This document shows, piece by piece, positions 21,233-31,131 of a stretch of DNA of 64,000 nucleotides (within the stretch, counting starts at the first letter, position 1; every line of letters begins with the position of its first letter). Origin of the DNA: Sophora flavescens (lineage: Eukaryota; Streptophyta; Magnoliopsida; Fabales; Fabaceae); the NCBI GenBank assembly GCA_030762895.1, contig CM061069.1, forward strand, positions 22,335,630 to 22,399,629, in the 5' to 3' direction. Position numbers and translations under genes: made by a program. Under the pieces are notes generated by a model. It had not been told where the DNA came from. It saw nothing but the letters and a program-made list of their open reading frames with translations, and did not search any database.

Positions 21233-24107
21233 ATTATTCTAAATTGGAATGTTAGAGGTGCGTCTAGTAGTGATTTTTCTAGAACACTTAAAGAGATGAT
21301 TAGAGTTAATAAACTTGATATTTTGACTCTGCAGGAACCCAGAATAAGTGGAAGCAGGGCTCTCCTGGTTATCAGAAATCCGGATTTCCACTTCCACCTC
21401 ATTGTTGAAGCTAGGGGTTTTCAGGAGGCATATGGATTCTTTGGAATAGGAGTGACATTGCTATTTCTCAAATCCAAGCCCATGAACAATTTTTGCATGT
21501 GAAAGTGATTGATTATAATGCTGAAGAATGGCTTCTTACAGTTATTTATGCTAGCCAAAGGCATGTGGAAAGAACTGAGCTTTGGGATTCCATCCTCAAC
21601 ATAGCCCACTCCATTACCACTCATTCGCTTTTGGTTGGTGACTTCAATGAAATTACCTCCCCGGATGAAAAGAAAGGAGGGGGATTGGTGGATTATTCTA
21701 GGTGTGATTTGTTTTCCAATTGGATCAACAACTGCAACTTGCTAGATTTGGGTTTTGTGAGTTTTAAATTTACTTGGAAAGGCCCCCAATGGCAAGGTTT
21801 GGATAGGGTTTTCAAGCGCCTTGATAGAGCTCTTTGTAACTCCTCTTGGAGAACTAAATTCGAGGAAGCCATTGTCCTTGTGTTAACCAGAGCTAATTCA
21901 GATCATCACCCTTTACTGATTAAGATTCATGGAGAGCCTCATATAATCTTGAATACGCCTTTTAGGTTTGAAGCTTCATGGCTAAAGCACGAAGGCTTCC
22001 CTGTTTTGGTAAATTATGTGTGGAACATAAATGACCCTCTAGTATCTAAATTGAAGCAGCTTGCCAACACCCTCCCCCTCTGGAATAGAAATGTTTTTGG
22101 GGATATTTTTTTATAGGAAAAAGACTCTGTTAGCTCGCCTAAATGGTATCCAAAGGGCCTATGCTAATGGCAGCACTCATTTTCTAGAGAACCTTGAGGA
22201 TAAACTTCAAAAGGAGTATCAATCAGTCCTTTCTCAGGAGGAATTGTAATGGTTTCAAAAATCTAGAGCCGAATAGGTGAGAGATGGAGACCGAAATACG
22301 AGATACTATCACACCAAAACTATTATCAAAAGAAGAAGAAATAAAGTTTTAACCTTAAGGAATGAGGAAGGGATTGGATTGATGACAATCAGGTGCTTAA
22401 AGAAATGGTAGTGGACTACTATAGAGTCTTGTTTGAAGAGGAAGAGGATCTCAGAGAGATTGCTAGGACTGGAAATAGATTCCCTACAATCAACCCCTCC
22501 TCACTTCAAAGTTTAGCAATGCAGGTTCAGCCAGAAGAAATTAAAGCTGCTCTTTTTTCTATTGGATCATTTAAAGCTCCGGGCGAGGACGGGTTTCCAG
22601 CTATTTTCTTCCATGCTAACTGGGACTTGGTAGGTACTGCTTTTTCTAAATTCATTGAATCTGCTTGGTCTAATTCGAGTTTGATTCATTAGGTAAACAA
22701 TACTCTCCTTGTGCTTATTCCTAAAATTGATCACCCGGAATTTGTGAACCAATTTAGACCTATTGCCCTTTTCAATGTTGTTTATAAATGCCTCACTAAA
22801 GTTATTGTCAACCGTCTAAAACCTTTATTGGACAAAGACATATCTCCCTTCCAAGGAAGCTTTGTTCCAGGAAGGAATATTCATGATAACATTATTATAG
22901 CTAAGGAAATGATGCACTCCATGGGTAGAATGAAAGGTAACAAAAAATTTATGGCTATTAAGATTGATCTAGAGAAAGCCTATGACCGTTTAAATTGGAA
23001 CTTTATTCAGTTTTGCCTTTTGGAGTTCTTAACTCATACAATTATGAATTCTATTAATGAGGGGTTATGGAAACCAATGAAAGTAGGTAGGAATGGTCCT
23101 AGTATTTCCCACCTAATTTTTGCGGATGACTTAATATTATTCTCTGAAGCCAGCTGTGATAAAATGAATATTATCCTCCAGTGTCTTAACTCTTTTTGCT
23201 CGGCCTCGGGTAAAAAAGTTAATGCTAACAAAACTAGTGTATGTTTTTCTAAGAATGTCTCTCAGTTGGAAGCTAATACTATTGCTTCTTTTGGAGGATT
23301 TAATGTATCTAATGAGCTAGGAAAGTATCTTGGAGCTCAAATCTCTCAAGGTAGGAGCTCAATCAACAGGTTCAAACACATCTCAGAAAAGGTTCAAAGT
23401 AGACTATGTGGGTGGAAGCAGCAATGCCTATCACTAGCAGGAAGAATTATCTTAGCTGGGTCTGTGCTGGGATCTCTTGGCTCCTTTCATATGTAGCATG
23501 AAAAGATACCAAAAGCTATTTGTCAGGAAATTGAAAAAGCTCAAAGGAGTTTTATTTGGGGTGACTCTTCCAATCAAAGGAAAACTCATCTCCTTATGGA
23601 AAATCCCATGCTACCCTAAAGAGGCAGGGGGACTGAGTTTTAAAAACCTATCCTCCATCAATGATGCTTTTATTATGAAACTTGGTTGGAGGATTATTTC
23701 AAATCCTGAGTCCCTGTGGGTGTAGGTGATGAAAGGAAAATATGACAGAAACCAAATTCAGTTTTTGTAATGCAAGGCTAATTCCTATGATTCAAAATTA
23801 TGGAAAGATATCACTGCTATTTGGCCGAACTTGATAGACAATATCAAGTACTGTATAGGAGATGGGAAGCAAGCAAGGTTTTGGAAAAATACCTGGCTTG
23901 ATCAGGGGTCCCCCTCTCATCCAAAATGCCCTTTCTCCTATTTCTTCTGATGGCCAAAATGACTTAGTTTCTTCCTTTGTTTGCAGGAATGGAGATTGGG
24001 GCGTGCCAAAGCTGCTGTGCTACTTGCCTGGAGACATTGTAGACATGATTCGAGCTCACCGTCCTCCCTCGTCTGAGGAGGGACCTGATGGCATCGCCTG
24101 GAGAGGA
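21233..24107 (+). pseudogene. LINE ORF2, endonuclease and reverse transcriptase part
   Basis: ORF2 nicks target DNA and reverse-transcribes LINE RNA. The APE-type endonuclease spans about 21233-21950: LNWNVRG, LTLQEPRISG, VGDFNEI and SDHHPLL retain the expected catalytic residues, with a frameshift near 21490. RT follows: FKAPGEDGFPAIFF (22570), NQFRPIALFNVVYK (22747), GSFVPGRNIHDNI, IKIDLEKAYDRLNW and the catalytic HLIFADDLILFSEAS (23110). About 50 residues that normally lie between the last two motifs, including the RQGDPLSP block, are missing. Stops occur at 22117, 22248, 22692, 23496 and 23725. The zf-RVT start reaches 24107, where element C is inserted. Confidence 0.88.
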
Positions 24108-24112
24108 GACCC
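24108..24112. repeat. element C target-site duplication, left copy (GACCC)
   Basis: GACCC at 24108-24112 recurs at 29361-29365, directly outside the TGAACGC and CTGATCA ends of element C. Confidence 0.93.
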
Positions 24113-25305
24113 TGAACGCGCTGTCGCCACGCGCCAAAAAGAACGAGCGTTTACAAAATAATGTAGATAGGGATGCGACAACTCGAGTATCATCTCTCAA
24201 GGACTCTTTGGTTGTTGTTATTAACACGAAATCAATTTTGGGGGGTTTGGATTGAATGCAAGTAAGAAAACAAAATAGAAAATAGAGCAATAGAACAAAG
24301 CAGTTAAAGAGATTATCAAATAAACTAAAGCGATTAACCTACTGTTCTCGGTTTCCCACTATCATTGGTTCATGTAAATTCCAAGCCCTAAGCAGATTCT
24401 AAACCCCTTCCGGTTGTAGTAACAATTAACAAACGAAATCGCTACTACGGATATATGTTCCTATTCCCGAATTAAACAAACGGGGTTAAGCCCTCATGAA
24501 CTAAACGAACATGAATGAACACACGCGAATTAAGCAAACGCGATTTGATATAGGAACATAACATCACCGAGATAAATCAATACAACACTATACACTCCTG
24601 AATTAAGCAAACAGAAATATATAGCATAGTATTGAAAAGAGAAAGGCAAATGAAACAGGAAATACGGAACCTCAAGTGTAATTGAACCCAATCACAGTAG
24701 ATTAATCTAGGAGACTAGCTCTCCATTACAAAAGGAAAACAAAACATATCTAAGAAAAGAAGATAAACTACTACTACTACTAAAGCTAACTCTGACTAAC
24801 TAGCTCCCCTCTATCAGTTCTGCCTAAAAGGCTTAAATACAGGTTCTGGAATCAGCGGTCTCGCGAGGCGAACACTGCTTCGCGAGGCGAATATCATGAA
24901 CCGTCTGCATCGTTTGGCCTTCTCGCGAGGCGAAGAACGTCTCGCGTGGCGAGGAATGGAAAGGTCATGCCCTCTGGTCTTCACTATCGCGAGGCGAGTC
25001 ATCTATTCGCGGGGCGACACAGAAAGGATTGCAAATTTTCTGGCACAGTCACCTTCAGGTTCGCGAGGCGAATGCCTACTCGCGGGGCGAAAGCTCCAAA
25101 TTTATTTCTTTTTATTAACCTGAAAACAGAAAATAGCATAAGTGCTTTATTTAACTCTAAATCAACCAGATTAACCTAAAAATACTTTATGGACTCAAAA
25201 TACTGCTTAAAGACAATCATGTCTAATTTGGGCGAAAATGATATAAAATTAGCACAAAACCACGGTCATACTAGCCATAAAACTAGATGAGCCAACGGCT
25301 GATCA
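24113..25305 (-). repeat. element C 3' LTR
   Basis: 1193 bp, nearly identical to 28168-29360. The TCGCGAGGCGA-type repeat cluster lies at about 24862-25095. The G tract near the U5 end is only six bases (about 24239-24244), compared with 14 and 23 in B. Confidence 0.94.
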
Positions 25306-26875
25306 AAATACCCCAAACTTAAACTTTGCTTGTCCCCAAGCAAACTAAAACTTAAAAACTTAAAAACTTAAAAAGGACTCAGACTTGGCAAAACATGGCA
25401 AGCTTAAGGATTCAATCAACTTTGCACAAATTTCAAGCAATTCATCAAAACAATTTTTCCTTCAATGTTCCCCCACTTTCAAACAAAGTAATCCCCACAA
25501 TCATTTATTCTAAACATTTGAGAACTTTATCATTCAAACAATCATTAATCTAAGCAGGGAATCCAAGTTACACACAAGAGGGAGATCACCAAATTCAAAC
25601 AACTGCCTTCCTCACAAGGGCATTTAGTGTTCACTCAATCGCTCAGTTTGTGTCAGGCTATTAACATTGCACTCAGTTTCACTTTTCAAGAACACTTCCC
25701 ATAAATTTGATTTTCATCTCCAAATGATTCCCACAGAAAACATGCATGCAACATCAAAAGGTCTTTTATGGGTTGTAATGGGGCCTGGCTAAGGGTAGGA
25801 TATACAAAGGTACTAGGCTGAAGTCCCTAGGAACTAAGAGAGCATGAAACACTTCAAAACATTAAAATTCCACTCAAGTTCATTTTCTCATTTATCTTTT
25901 TGCCTTGGGTGACTACAGCCATTTCTTTTAATACTTTTTTTTTTCATTTTTCTTTTTCTTTTATTTTTATTTTTATTTCTTTTTTTTTCTTTTTCTGCTT
26001 TTCTTTTGGCCTTTGGCTCCAACCTTTTTATTATATATATATATATATATATATATATTTTTTTCAATCCCAACAACACATCACACCTTGTAGCCACCCC
26101 AAACTTAGTTTCTTGCAACCACTCTCTTGCTAAAATTCCATGCTCTCCTAATCCTAAGATCGGGTTAACATGGTTTTTCAGATTTTAGGCTCATAACATC
26201 AGGTCATCAAGAATTAACAGGCTAATTAGGCTCAATGGGGCTAACTAGGGAACATGCATCAGGAATTGGTTATTTTAGTCTAAGTAGTTATTTACAAAGA
26301 AAATGCCTAAATCATTTGAAACAAACACATAACATGCAAACCAAAAAGAGATTCAAGCAAATTCAGGAAAGTGCAACTTAAAAAGTGATTCTCACACAGT
26401 CAAAAACATGTTGGAGGCTCAAAACCTCACCTGGACATTTTTGCAAATTGTTTGACAAAGATTCTATCCCTAGTGTGTGTTTCCCATCACCCCAAACTTA
26501 TCATAAATCATGCCATCATAACAAAATCTCAAAGTTCAGTTTTCAATCACATGGGGATCACTTTTCCAAAAAAATTTCAAATCCTAGGGGGAACAGTCAA
26601 CAAATAACATGCAATCCATCTGTGCAAAATTAATCAAAGCCAATAAGCTAGCCAACACAAGACTCAACACAACTCCTGAGCTTCTCAAATTATTCAGGAG
26701 CTTTATTGAAAACAAAACAGAAATAAAGCAAAGCAAAGCAATTAAAAAGAGTAAAGTTCAGAAAAACTCATTGGAGGGCGGTTCCACCAGGATCCCACTA
26801 TCTGTGATACAGTGGCCACAGAATGCTCAAAGTACGATATGATCCTCCCGGATCCCATGTCATGAAGCATAATGC
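25306..26875 (-). other. element C 3' noncoding region
   Basis: Co-linear with 13610-15074 of B and 62300-63736 of D. It contains PPT context TTTAAGTTTGGGGTATTT on the minus strand next to the LTR, a T-rich stretch with an embedded (TA)n run at about 26033-26058, and the CTCCTGA/TCAGGAG stem-loop near 26673-26702. Short open frames here are low complexity. Confidence 0.85.
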
Positions 26876-28099
26876 TCAAATGATAGACAAGGGATAGAAG
26901 CTCATTCCATCCTTCCCTAACTTGCAGCCTTGATATGAAGGTGAGTGCTTGACAGTTATGGTGACCTCGCCAAGTGCGGCGGACTTCTCACTCCCTCTTG
27001 GGTCAAGATTGATCTCTTTATCAACAAAGTCCTCCCAATAAAGTCGGGGTTCAACCTCTTGGACTGGCCACGGTGTCTTCATATCCAAGGGTGCAAAATC
27101 CAGAGGATTGAACTCCATCACTGGTGGTTTCACAGGGGGAGGTGGCAAACAGGTAGAAAGTGTTACTGGTGCTGCTTCAACTTCTGCATGATCTTCATTC
27201 ACTGTGCTAACAATTCCATCACCTGCTAAACCTGCAGAAATCTCAGCACACACCACACAAAGGTTAGTGTTAGTAGAATCAATACATATATCACAATAAA
27301 CTGAATCAGTAAAAGCCTGAATGTCTGGAAATTCAGCAATTAGTTCATCCATCCCATCACTCTCAACACATGCATATGAGTTAATTGAATCATCTACTTC
27401 CAAAGGTTCTTCATCATCCTCAAGCACAATGAAGCAGATGTCCTCCTGATCCTCATTTTCTACATGCACAGAATCCTCATACCTTTCAAAACATGCTATA
27501 CATAAAGCAGTGTCAGTACAATCAGCACACGAATTATAATAGATAGAATCAGGGGATTCAACACACAGTTCATCAACAGACACATTATCGAAATCATCAG
27601 CAGAAGTATCTTCAAGAATAACCATTTGTGAATCTGTATGTTCTTCAAGGGAACGTCGAGTTAGCAGTGCAGCCGAGTTGGTGACAATTTGATCAATTTG
27701 AATGGCCAACTTCTGAGACTCAGCTGCTATCCTCTGATGGCGTTCAAGACTTTGTTCCTCCATCCGTTGATTGTTCTCTGCCATTTGTTGAAAGCTTGCT
27801 TCCATTTGTGCAGTTATCTGTGCAGTCATTTGTGCAGTCATTTGCTTGAACAGATCCTCTAGTGAAGGTCCGGAAGGTGCAAAGGTGGTCACTTGGCTAG
27901 GATAATTGTTCACTCCAGACATGTCAAAATCACTGCTAAACTCATAACATCCAGAAAAGTTAGGATAATTTGTGCATGGTGGTGGTTCACTAAAGTCAGG
28001 ATAATATATACATGGTGGTGGCTCATAATAAACATTAGGCATATAACCATACTTGTGATTATCCATGGTAGTACTAAAATTCATAACCAGACAAAACAA
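26876..28099 (-). CDS. 407-aa chimeric protein of non-autonomous element C, function unknown
   Basis: An intact frame on the minus strand, starting at 28099 just downstream of the PBS. Residues 1-60 are rich in Tyr and Pro (two EPPPC-type repeats). Next comes SQVTTFAPSGPSLEDLFKQM with a coiled-coil (QMTAQITAQMEASFQQMAEN), matching the C-terminal part of element D gag. A very acidic region follows, with two Cys-pair modules of the form CxxC-x5-7-CxxC (CADCTDTALCIAC and CDICIDSTNTNLCVVC). Element D has one such module (CTNCTDTNPCAVC). The tail has PWPVQEVEPRLYWEDF, NLDPRGSEKSAALGEVT and YQGCKLGKDGMSF, shared with B but not D. No enzymatic motif is visible. An open frame of this length in a decaying neighbourhood suggests youth or selection. 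The start codon may instead be M at residue 7 or 12. Confidence 0.75.
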   Translation of the reverse strand: MFCLVMNFSTTMDNHKYGYMPNVYYEPPPCIYYPDFSEPPPCTNYPNFSGCYEFSSDFDMSGVNNYPSQVTTFAPSGPSLEDLFKQMTAQMTAQITAQMEASFQQMAENNQRMEEQSLERHQRIAAESQKLAIQIDQIVTNSAALLTRRSLEEHTDSQMVILEDTSADDFDNVSVDELCVESPDSIYYNSCADCTDTALCIACFERYEDSVHVENEDQEDICFIVLEDDEEPLEVDDSINSYACVESDGMDELIAEFPDIQAFTDSVYCDICIDSTNTNLCVVCAEISAGLAGDGIVSTVNEDHAEVEAAPVTLSTCLPPPPVKPPVMEFNPLDFAPLDMKTPWPVQEVEPRLYWEDFVDKEINLDPRGSEKSAALGEVTITVKHSPSYQGCKLGKDGMSFYPLSII

Positions 28100-28143
28100 C
28101 CAAAACTAATTCAGTAAAGATTTTTTTTTTAATAACAACAAGA

Positions 28144-28162
28144 GTCCCCGGCAACGGCGTCA
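28144..28162 (-). other. element C primer-binding site (tRNA-Asp)
   Basis: Minus-strand TGACGCCGTTGCCGGGGAC, five bases inside the 5' LTR. It differs from the canonical TGGCGCC at one base. Confidence 0.88.
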
Positions 28163-28167
28163 ATTTT

Positions 28168-29360
28168 TGAACGCGCTGTCGCCACGCGCCAAAAAGAACG
28201 AGCGTTTACAAAATAATGTAGATAGGGAAGCGACAACTCGAGTATCGTCTCTCAAGGACTCTTTGGTTGTTGTTATTAACACGAAATCAGTTTTGGGGGG
28301 TTTGGATTGAATGCAAGTAAGAAAACAAAACAGAAAACAGAGCAATAGAACAAAGCAGTTAAAGAGATTATCAAATAAACTAAAGCGATTAACCTACTGT
28401 TCTCGGTTTCCCACTATCATTGGTTCATGTAAATTCCAAGTCCTAAGCAGATTCTAAACCCCTCTCGGTTGTAGTAACAATTAACAAACGAAATCGCTAC
28501 TACGAATATATGTTCCTATTCCCTAATTAAACAAACGGGGTTAAGCCCTCATGAACTAAACGAACATGAATGAACACACGCGAATTAAGCAAACGCGATT
28601 TGATATAGGAACATAACATCACCGAGATAAATCAATACAACACTATACACTCCTGAATTAAGCAAACAGAAATATATAGCATAGTATTGAAAAGAGAAAG
28701 GCAAATGAAACAGGAAATACGGAACCTCAAGTGTAATTGAACCCAATCACAGTAGATTAATCTAGGAGACTAGCTCAACATTACAAAAGGAAAACAAAAC
28801 ATATCTAAGAAAAGAAGATAAACTACTACTACTACTAAAGCTAACTCTGACTAACTAGCTCCCCTCTATCAGTTCTGCCTAAAAGGCTTAAATACAGGTT
28901 CTGGAATCAGCGGTCTCGCGAGGCGAACACTGCTTCGCGAGGCGAATATCATGAACCGTCTGCATCGTTTGGCCTTCTCGCGAGGCGAAGAACATCTCGC
29001 GTGGCGAGGAATGGAAAGGTCATGCCCTCTGGTCTTCACTCTCGCGAGGCGAGTCATCTATTCGCGGGGCGACACAGAAAGGATTGCAAATTTTCTGGCA
29101 CAGTCACCTTCAGGTTCGCGAGGCGAATGCCTACTCGCGGGGCGAAAGCTCCAGATTTATTTCTTTTTATTAACCTGAAAACAAAAAATAACATAAGTGC
29201 TTTATTTAACTCTAAATCAACCAGATTAACCTAAAAATACTTTATGGACTCAAAATACTGCTTAAAAACAATCAAGTCTAATTTGGGCGAAAATGATATA
29301 AAATTAACACAAAACCACGGTCATACTAGTCATAAAACTAGATGAGTCAGCGGCTGATCA
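28168..29360 (-). repeat. element C 5' LTR
   Basis: 1193 bp. A TATA-like TATTTAAG lies on the minus strand at about 28886-28895. Upstream in U3 (28912-29150) is the array of TCGCGAGGCGA-type motifs. Transcription would run from about 28860 toward lower coordinates. Confidence 0.9.
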
Positions 29361-30423
29361 GACCCCAAGGATGTTTCACTATCAAAAGTGCTTATTCCCT
29401 ATCGCGACCTGGTCCAGGAAAGAATACATTTTGGAGTAATCTATGGAAGTGGGAAGGGCCCCCACAGAATCTCAACATTCCTATGGCTTGCATCTCACAA
29501 CGCCCTGATGACAGCCCTCAAAAGGAGTAGATGGGCATGCACTTCTAGGGATTGCTATGCGTGCCAAGGAGCCCATGAATCAGTCATCCATGTTCTTAGA
29601 GACTGCCCCATTGCTAACTCGATTTGGCTTCAACTAGTGGATCCAAGCAAAGTCCTGGAGTTCTTCTCATTAAATCATTTTGATTGGCTTAGAGCTTGCT
29701 TATCCCAGGATTTTGGGCCTTGTGGTTCTCTCAATTGGGATCAAGTCTTTCGGGTTTCTTGTTGGCTTATTTGGAATTGACGGAACAAGTAACTGTTTGA
29801 AGATGGGTTTGTTATGCCTCCTAACCGTTTAGCAGTGGTCAAGCATTTCATCAAGCATATGGCAGGCTCGGCCCCGGACTCGGCCCAGGGTGATAACAGA
29901 AGATGATGCGTGGAGGTCAAATGGGACCCCCCTGCAGACTGGGTTAAGCTTAATACTGACGGATCCTCGAAAGGGAACCGAGGTGATGGGGACTGTGGGG
30001 GTTTAATTAGAGATGAAATGGGAAACTGGCTTTCTAGTTTTGTTTGCCATATTGGTATCTGCTCTGCTTTTTCAGCTAAACTATGGGGAGTTTTGAGAGG
30101 TCTTCACTTGGCCTGGAGTAGGGGCTATATGAAGATAGTAGTAGAATGTGACTCATCATCCGTAGTCCATGTCTTCTCCAAGGATGGACCCATAAACAGT
30201 GGTAACCCACTGATTCGTAAAATTTTCAACCTGAATAATAGAGATTGGGAGTTGTCTTTCAAGCATGTCCTCCGCGAAGCAAACTCATGCGCATATCATT
30301 TGGCAAATTCCAGTCTGGTAGGGGACTATAGGGTTCAAGTCTTAGCATCCCCTCCTGCTTCCCTAAAGCTTTTGATGTTAGCTGATGTATCAGGGGTTTG
30401 CATAGCAAGAATAGACCATGTTT
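29361..30423 (+). pseudogene. LINE ORF2, zf-RVT and RNase H part
   Basis: The ORF2 C-terminus resumes after element C. The zf-RVT zinc-binding region reads GCFTIKSAYSLSRPGP, then FLWLASHNALMT, CYACQGAHESVIHVLRDCP and IWLQL. Stops follow near 29778 and 29905. An RNase H domain of the RVT_3 type comes next: WVKLNTDGSSKGN (first Asp), GGLIRDEMGNWL, AKLWGVLRGLHLAWSRG, VVECDSSSVVHVF and HVLREANSCAYHLAN. The frame ends at 30423, about 50 bp before the poly-A tail. The frame changes at least twice between 29361 and 29400. Confidence 0.88.
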
Positions 30424-30470
30424 AGTTTCTTGACCTTTTTTTCATTGGGCTTAAAGCCCCTCCTTGTACC

Positions 30471-30498
30471 AAAAAAAAAAAAAAAGAATTGAGTTTTT
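30471..30498 (+). repeat. LINE poly-A tail and right target-site duplication
   Basis: About 15 A residues (30471-30485) are followed by the TSD copy AAGAATTGAGTTTTT (30484-30498), identical to 2600-2614. The last two A residues overlap the TSD. Confidence 0.92.
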
Positions 30499-30741
30499 GA
30501 AATGTTACTTGTTTGAAAGGTTTAACTGTATCATTATATATTTAAAGAAATTAATCAAGGCAAGACAAGGAGGTGGGGGGAGGAGGGTAAGGTGGGAATT
30601 GGGAGTATCTCGCTCTCCATGTCCTTGTTTCCGTCCCCAATCCCTCTCATGGGAAATATTTCTATCTCATCCTTGTTCTTCGCCTCCTCGCGAATCTTTG
30701 TGGGGACATTAAGTCCTCTAAGCTCCCACCCTATTTTTGTC
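30499..30741. other. spacer with C-rich and G-rich patches
   Basis: Host DNA after the LINE. It has a G-rich run (30565-30600) and a CCCCAATCCCTCTCATGGG-like stretch that resembles the ends of some plant DNA transposons. I cannot define an element. Confidence 0.35.
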
Positions 30742-31065
30742 AGCGTCTGGAAGGCATTAAGTACGCCTTTTTATACTCGCTTTCGGATTTTAGAATCCTA
30801 CTTGACAAGTCCTACAAGAACGTCGTCTAGATCCTCAAAGGGAAACCCTTTAGTAAACCTGACATCTTAGGCACTATTTAGGAGGTCTTGGAGAAGCAAA
30901 AATTGAGGGAAGATGTGAGTTTTTTGTAGATGTGGATGCTAATGTGGGTATGACAAGTTTTATTGTCGCCACCATGGAGTTACGAATCATGACATTCGAG
31001 TCTGATTTTAAGAATTTGTGGAAGATCTCTGAACAAATTTACTTTATGTTTCTTTTAGAAATTTA
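30742..31065 (+). pseudogene. FkbM-type methyltransferase gene fragment
   Basis: The plus-strand reading KYAFLYSLSDFRILLDKSYK, then ILKGKPFSKPDI and EVLEKQKLREDVSFL, is followed after a one-base slip by VDVDANVGMTSFIVATMELR and FKNLWKISEQIYF. The block VDVxANVGMxSFxxAxM followed by F(x)NLxxIxExIYF matches the SAM-binding start of plant FkbM-family methyltransferases, where VDVGANVGM is usual (Gly to Asp here). Three stop codons and a frame change mark it as dead. Only the N-terminal part of the fold is present, and it ends at a microsatellite. The assignment comes from motif recognition and is moderately sure. Confidence 0.55.
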
Positions 31066-31068
31066 ATT

Positions 31069-31131
31069 TTATATATATATATATACACACACACACACGC
31101 ACGTGCGCGCGTGTTTTTTTTTTTTTTTTTT
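31069..31131. repeat. compound microsatellite (TA)n(CA)n(CG)n plus poly-T
   Basis: TATA repeats pass into CACA, then a CGCACGTGCGCGCG stretch and about 17 T residues. The tract lies exactly between the two gene fragments. The alternating purine-pyrimidine sequence could adopt Z-DNA. Confidence 0.85.

Larger units (their letters stand above)
24113..29360 (-). mobile_element. non-autonomous Athila-family retrotransposon (element C)
   Basis: A complete 5.25-kb element with two 1193-bp LTRs, tRNA-Asp PBS, PPT and the 5-bp TSD GACCC, inserted in LINE ORF2. LTRs and 3' noncoding region match B and D. There is no RT, RNase H, integrase or protease. A single uninterrupted 407-codon ORF occupies the position of gag-pol. 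By eye the two LTRs differ at about 23 of 1193 positions, so insertion is fairly recent. It must rely on proteins of an autonomous relative such as an intact copy of D. Confidence 0.94.
2615..30483 (+). mobile_element. plant L1-type LINE, nearly full length, split by two LTR elements
   Basis: This is a non-LTR retrotransposon on the plus strand, bounded by a 15-bp TSD and ending in a poly-A run (30471-30485). It has ORF1 (DUF4283-type RNA-binding domain, zinc knuckle) and ORF2 (APE-type endonuclease, reverse transcriptase, zf-RVT, RNase H), the usual order for plant L1 elements. Element A interrupts ORF1 at 3458/20185 and element C interrupts ORF2 at 24112/29361. Removing both leaves about 5.9 kb, close to full length. 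Many frameshifts, stop codons and one internal RT deletion make it inactive. The 5' end sits at the poly-T stretch near 2615 and is less certain than the 3' end. Confidence 0.92.
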
